Positions 62,326 through 64,000 of a DNA stretch of 64,000 nucleotides are shown here, piece after piece. The stretch is taken from contig NZ_JH815209.1 in the NCBI RefSeq assembly GCF_000296505.1, forward strand, positions 401,947-465,946, read 5' to 3'. Both the position numbers and the translations under genes were made by a program. Below the pieces are notes generated by a model. It worked only from the letters and a program-made list of their open reading frames with translations. It searched no databases and had not been told where the DNA came from. The stretch is from Schaalia turicensis ACS-279-V-Col4 (GTDB lineage Bacteria; Actinomycetota; Actinomycetes; Actinomycetales; Actinomycetaceae). Each line of letters begins with the position of its first letter. The stretch's first letter is position 1.

Positions 62326-63471
62326 ATGCTTGATAAGCTACGAAAGACCTTCGTCCAAAAAGATCTCAGTTCTCGAGATAACTCGCTGAATTTTCTACGT
62401 TTGCTCTTCGCTCTACTCGTCGTCTTCTCCCACGCGCAGATTCTCACCGCTACAGGTGATGGTGTCGTTGTTCTAGGACAACACCTCGGAAGCTGGGCAG
62501 TTGTTGGATTCTTTGGAATTTCGGGTTACCTCATTACCGGAGCCCGAGTCCGAAGCGATGCGGGAAAATATCTGATTAACCGCGTCGCCCGCATCTATCC
62601 TGCATTCCTTGTAGCACTAGCATTCGTCGCTTTCGTGCTCGCTCCTATTGCCCACGTGATTGAAAAGGGCACTATTGACGGATATTTTGGTTCTTCCCCT
62701 ACCCCACTTGACTACGTCTATAGCAATATCCTGCTGAAGGTCAGCTACTACCACATCGGTACAACCCTGTCAGATCATCCGCTTACGGCGTGGAATGGGT
62801 CGCTGTGGACGCTCTCATATGAATTCTGGTGCTACATCATCATCGGCGTATTCATGTCCTGGGCATTTATGCGCAAGCATGTCTGGCCAACTGCCGTTCT
62901 ATTCGCAGTTTCAGTGTTGGCCCACGCTGGTATTGGACGCCTCAATCCCTACATCGATAGCAACTACGATTTGGGACTACTCATTTTCATGCTTCCCTAT
63001 TTCTTGGGCGGTGCGCTGATTTTCCAGCTGAAAGACACTCTTCCAATGCGTGGTCGCTATGCACTGATCGCTGCTATCGCTTCAGTTGGCATCATCTATG
63101 CCCTGCCAGACTTCGGTAAGCAACTCGCCTCTCCACTCATGGCATACTTCGTTCTCTACCTAGGTACGATCGTGCCATCACCACGTTGGGTGAAAACACA
63201 TGATATTTCGTACGGGATCTACGTATTCCACTTCCCCATCATTCAGTTCCTGATCACTCTTCACCTAGACAAACTCGGATTCATTCCATTCTTGATTGTC
63301 GCTGCACTTATCACGATGACACTGGCGACTCTCAGCTGGTTTGGAGTCGAACGTGCTGCGATGCGGTGGGCACGTGGAAAATCACCATGGGGTGGCCTAA
63401 AGAAGACTTCTTCTATTTCTCCGGTGCCAGCGAGTGAACACACAACCGAAGACAGCTCTGTTGTACGTTAG
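62326..63471 (+). CDS. Membrane acyltransferase, OafA/YrhL family
   Basis: 381 aa. NSLNFLRLLFALLVVFSHA has the catalytic His of Acyl_transf_3 proteins, and NRVARIYPAFLVAL is the next conserved motif. About 10 helices follow, including GSLWTLSYEFWCY. It O-acylates a surface glycan at the membrane. GAGGAATCC precedes ATG 62326. It closes the plus-strand run. Confidence 0.9.
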   Translation: MLDKLRKTFVQKDLSSRDNSLNFLRLLFALLVVFSHAQILTATGDGVVVLGQHLGSWAVVGFFGISGYLITGARVRSDAGKYLINRVARIYPAFLVALAFVAFVLAPIAHVIEKGTIDGYFGSSPTPLDYVYSNILLKVSYYHIGTTLSDHPLTAWNGSLWTLSYEFWCYIIIGVFMSWAFMRKHVWPTAVLFAVSVLAHAGIGRLNPYIDSNYDLGLLIFMLPYFLGGALIFQLKDTLPMRGRYALIAAIASVGIIYALPDFGKQLASPLMAYFVLYLGTIVPSPRWVKTHDISYGIYVFHFPIIQFLITLHLDKLGFIPFLIVAALITMTLATLSWFGVERAAMRWARGKSPWGGLKKTSSISPVPASEHTTEDSSVVR

Positions 63472-63490
63472 AATCTGCTTTCCCTCACCG

Positions 63491-63522
63491 GGAATCTAGC
63501 TCGAAACCACAGCTGAGATTCC
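63491..63522 (+). terminator. Hairpin after the acyltransferase gene
   Basis: GGAATCTAGCT (63491-63501) pairs with AGCTGAGATTCC (63511-63522) with one bulged base. It is followed by AAAAGGG rather than a U run, so termination is uncertain. Confidence 0.45.
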
Positions 63523-63553
63523 AAAAGGGTACTCAGATCATTAGACTCGCCTT

Positions 63554-64000
63554 ATGGGATCTCATCGCATTCGCTCTGTTGCGTCACTGTGCTTCGCGCT
63601 GACACTGCTACCTTCAATGGCACTTTCTTCCAGCGCTGCACCAACTCCAGCCTCCCAGGACGGATGGTCACTCCAGGACAATAGTTGGGTGTTCACCCGT
63701 TCGGGACACATTCTGCAGGGCTGGTTCCAAGATCGCGGTTCTTGGTATTGGGCTGACTCAGAAGGTCGAGCCGTCCTTGGATGGAAGCAGATCAATTCTT
63801 CGTGGTACTACTTCAGTTCCTCGAACGCGATGACTACTGGCTGGCAGTCCATCGGTGGCAAATGGTATTACTTTGCCACCAGTGGCGCCATGCAAACTGG
63901 GTGGCTCCACAATGGAAACACGTGGTACTACCTCGACTCTTCCGGAGCAATGGCCACCGGCTGGACCCTCGTCAACAACACCTGGTACCACTTCACCCAG
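63554..64000 (+). CDS. Secreted protein with cell-wall/choline-binding-type repeats (partial)
   Basis: The frame is open to the window edge (149 codons seen). A signal peptide of about 28 residues (LTLLPSMALSSSAA) is followed by at least five repeats of about 20 residues. Each is built as GW-x-WYYF-S-GAM-xTGW (for example SSWYYFSSSNAMTTGW, GKWYYFATSGAMQTGW, NTWYYLDSSGAMATGW). These are CW_binding_1 / glucan-binding-like repeats that hold proteins on wall glycans. The catalytic or adhesive part must lie beyond the edge. It directly follows the glycan locus. Confidence 0.88.
   Translation, partial: MGSHRIRSVASLCFALTLLPSMALSSSAAPTPASQDGWSLQDNSWVFTRSGHILQGWFQDRGSWYWADSEGRAVLGWKQINSSWYYFSSSNAMTTGWQSIGGKWYYFATSGAMQTGWLHNGNTWYYLDSSGAMATGWTLVNNTWYHFTQ

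Overview
The window is from a high-G+C Gram-positive bacterium of the Actinomycetaceae (Actinomyces/Schaalia type). The evidence is a WhiB2-type regulator, an MtrA-MtrB-LpqB operon, paired ClpP1/ClpP2, a TIGR03089-type protein, an LtbR-type IclR regulator beside leuCD, frequent GTG starts and many ATGA/GTGA overlaps. Species is not assignable from sequence alone; an oral/commensal Schaalia-like organism is a reasonable inference.

Layout. 1-14.1 kb: end of proC, valS, a decayed DUF1801 gene, a long-chain acyl-CoA ligase, a four-gene lipoprotein/adaptor/MacB-type export operon, aroQ-type chorismate mutase, and the protein quality block clpX-clpP2-clpP1-tig with a ClgR-like box. 14.4-16.1 kb: a drug-type MFS pump with a palindromic operator. 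16.3-19.2 kb: a small accessory island bounded by a 28-bp imperfect direct repeat. It holds an ADP-ribosyltransferase fragment, small orphan genes, phage remnants, an excisionase-like gene and a broken integrase. It lies beside tRNA-Gly; tRNA-Pro follows. 19.5-21.9 kb: alcohol dehydrogenase, a HicB-like protein, tRNA-His and four 93-bp tandem repeats. 22-32.5 kb: ATP-grasp ligase, ddl, gpsA, an AMIN-like lipoprotein, plsC, a lipid kinase, murA, leuD, leuC and a divergent IclR regulator. 32.5-46.8 kb: hpf, comF, lpqB, mtrB, mtrA, a membrane protein, DUF3499, a zincin-like protein, a DUF5719 protein, a giant membrane glycosyltransferase, whiB2 and a TIGR03089 protein.

46.8-64 kb is one surface-polysaccharide locus. 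A minus-strand run makes dTDP-L-rhamnose (rfbA, rfbB), several glycosyltransferases, an epimerase and a Wzm/Wzt ABC exporter whose ATPase carries a C-terminal substrate-recognition domain. A divergent plus-strand run starts with a fused rmlC-rmlD gene. It continues with two large polytopic glycosyltransferase-like proteins, a polyprenyl-phosphate glycosyltransferase with a DUF2304 partner and an acyltransferase. The inferred product is an ABC-exported, rhamnose-containing cell-wall glycan that is decorated outside the membrane. The window closes inside a secreted protein built of tryptophan-rich cell-wall-binding repeats.

The most noteworthy items are the toxin/phage island, the 93-bp repeats, several candidate operators with exact positions, homopolymer G/C tracts in intergenic regions, and the complete rhamnose glycan locus.
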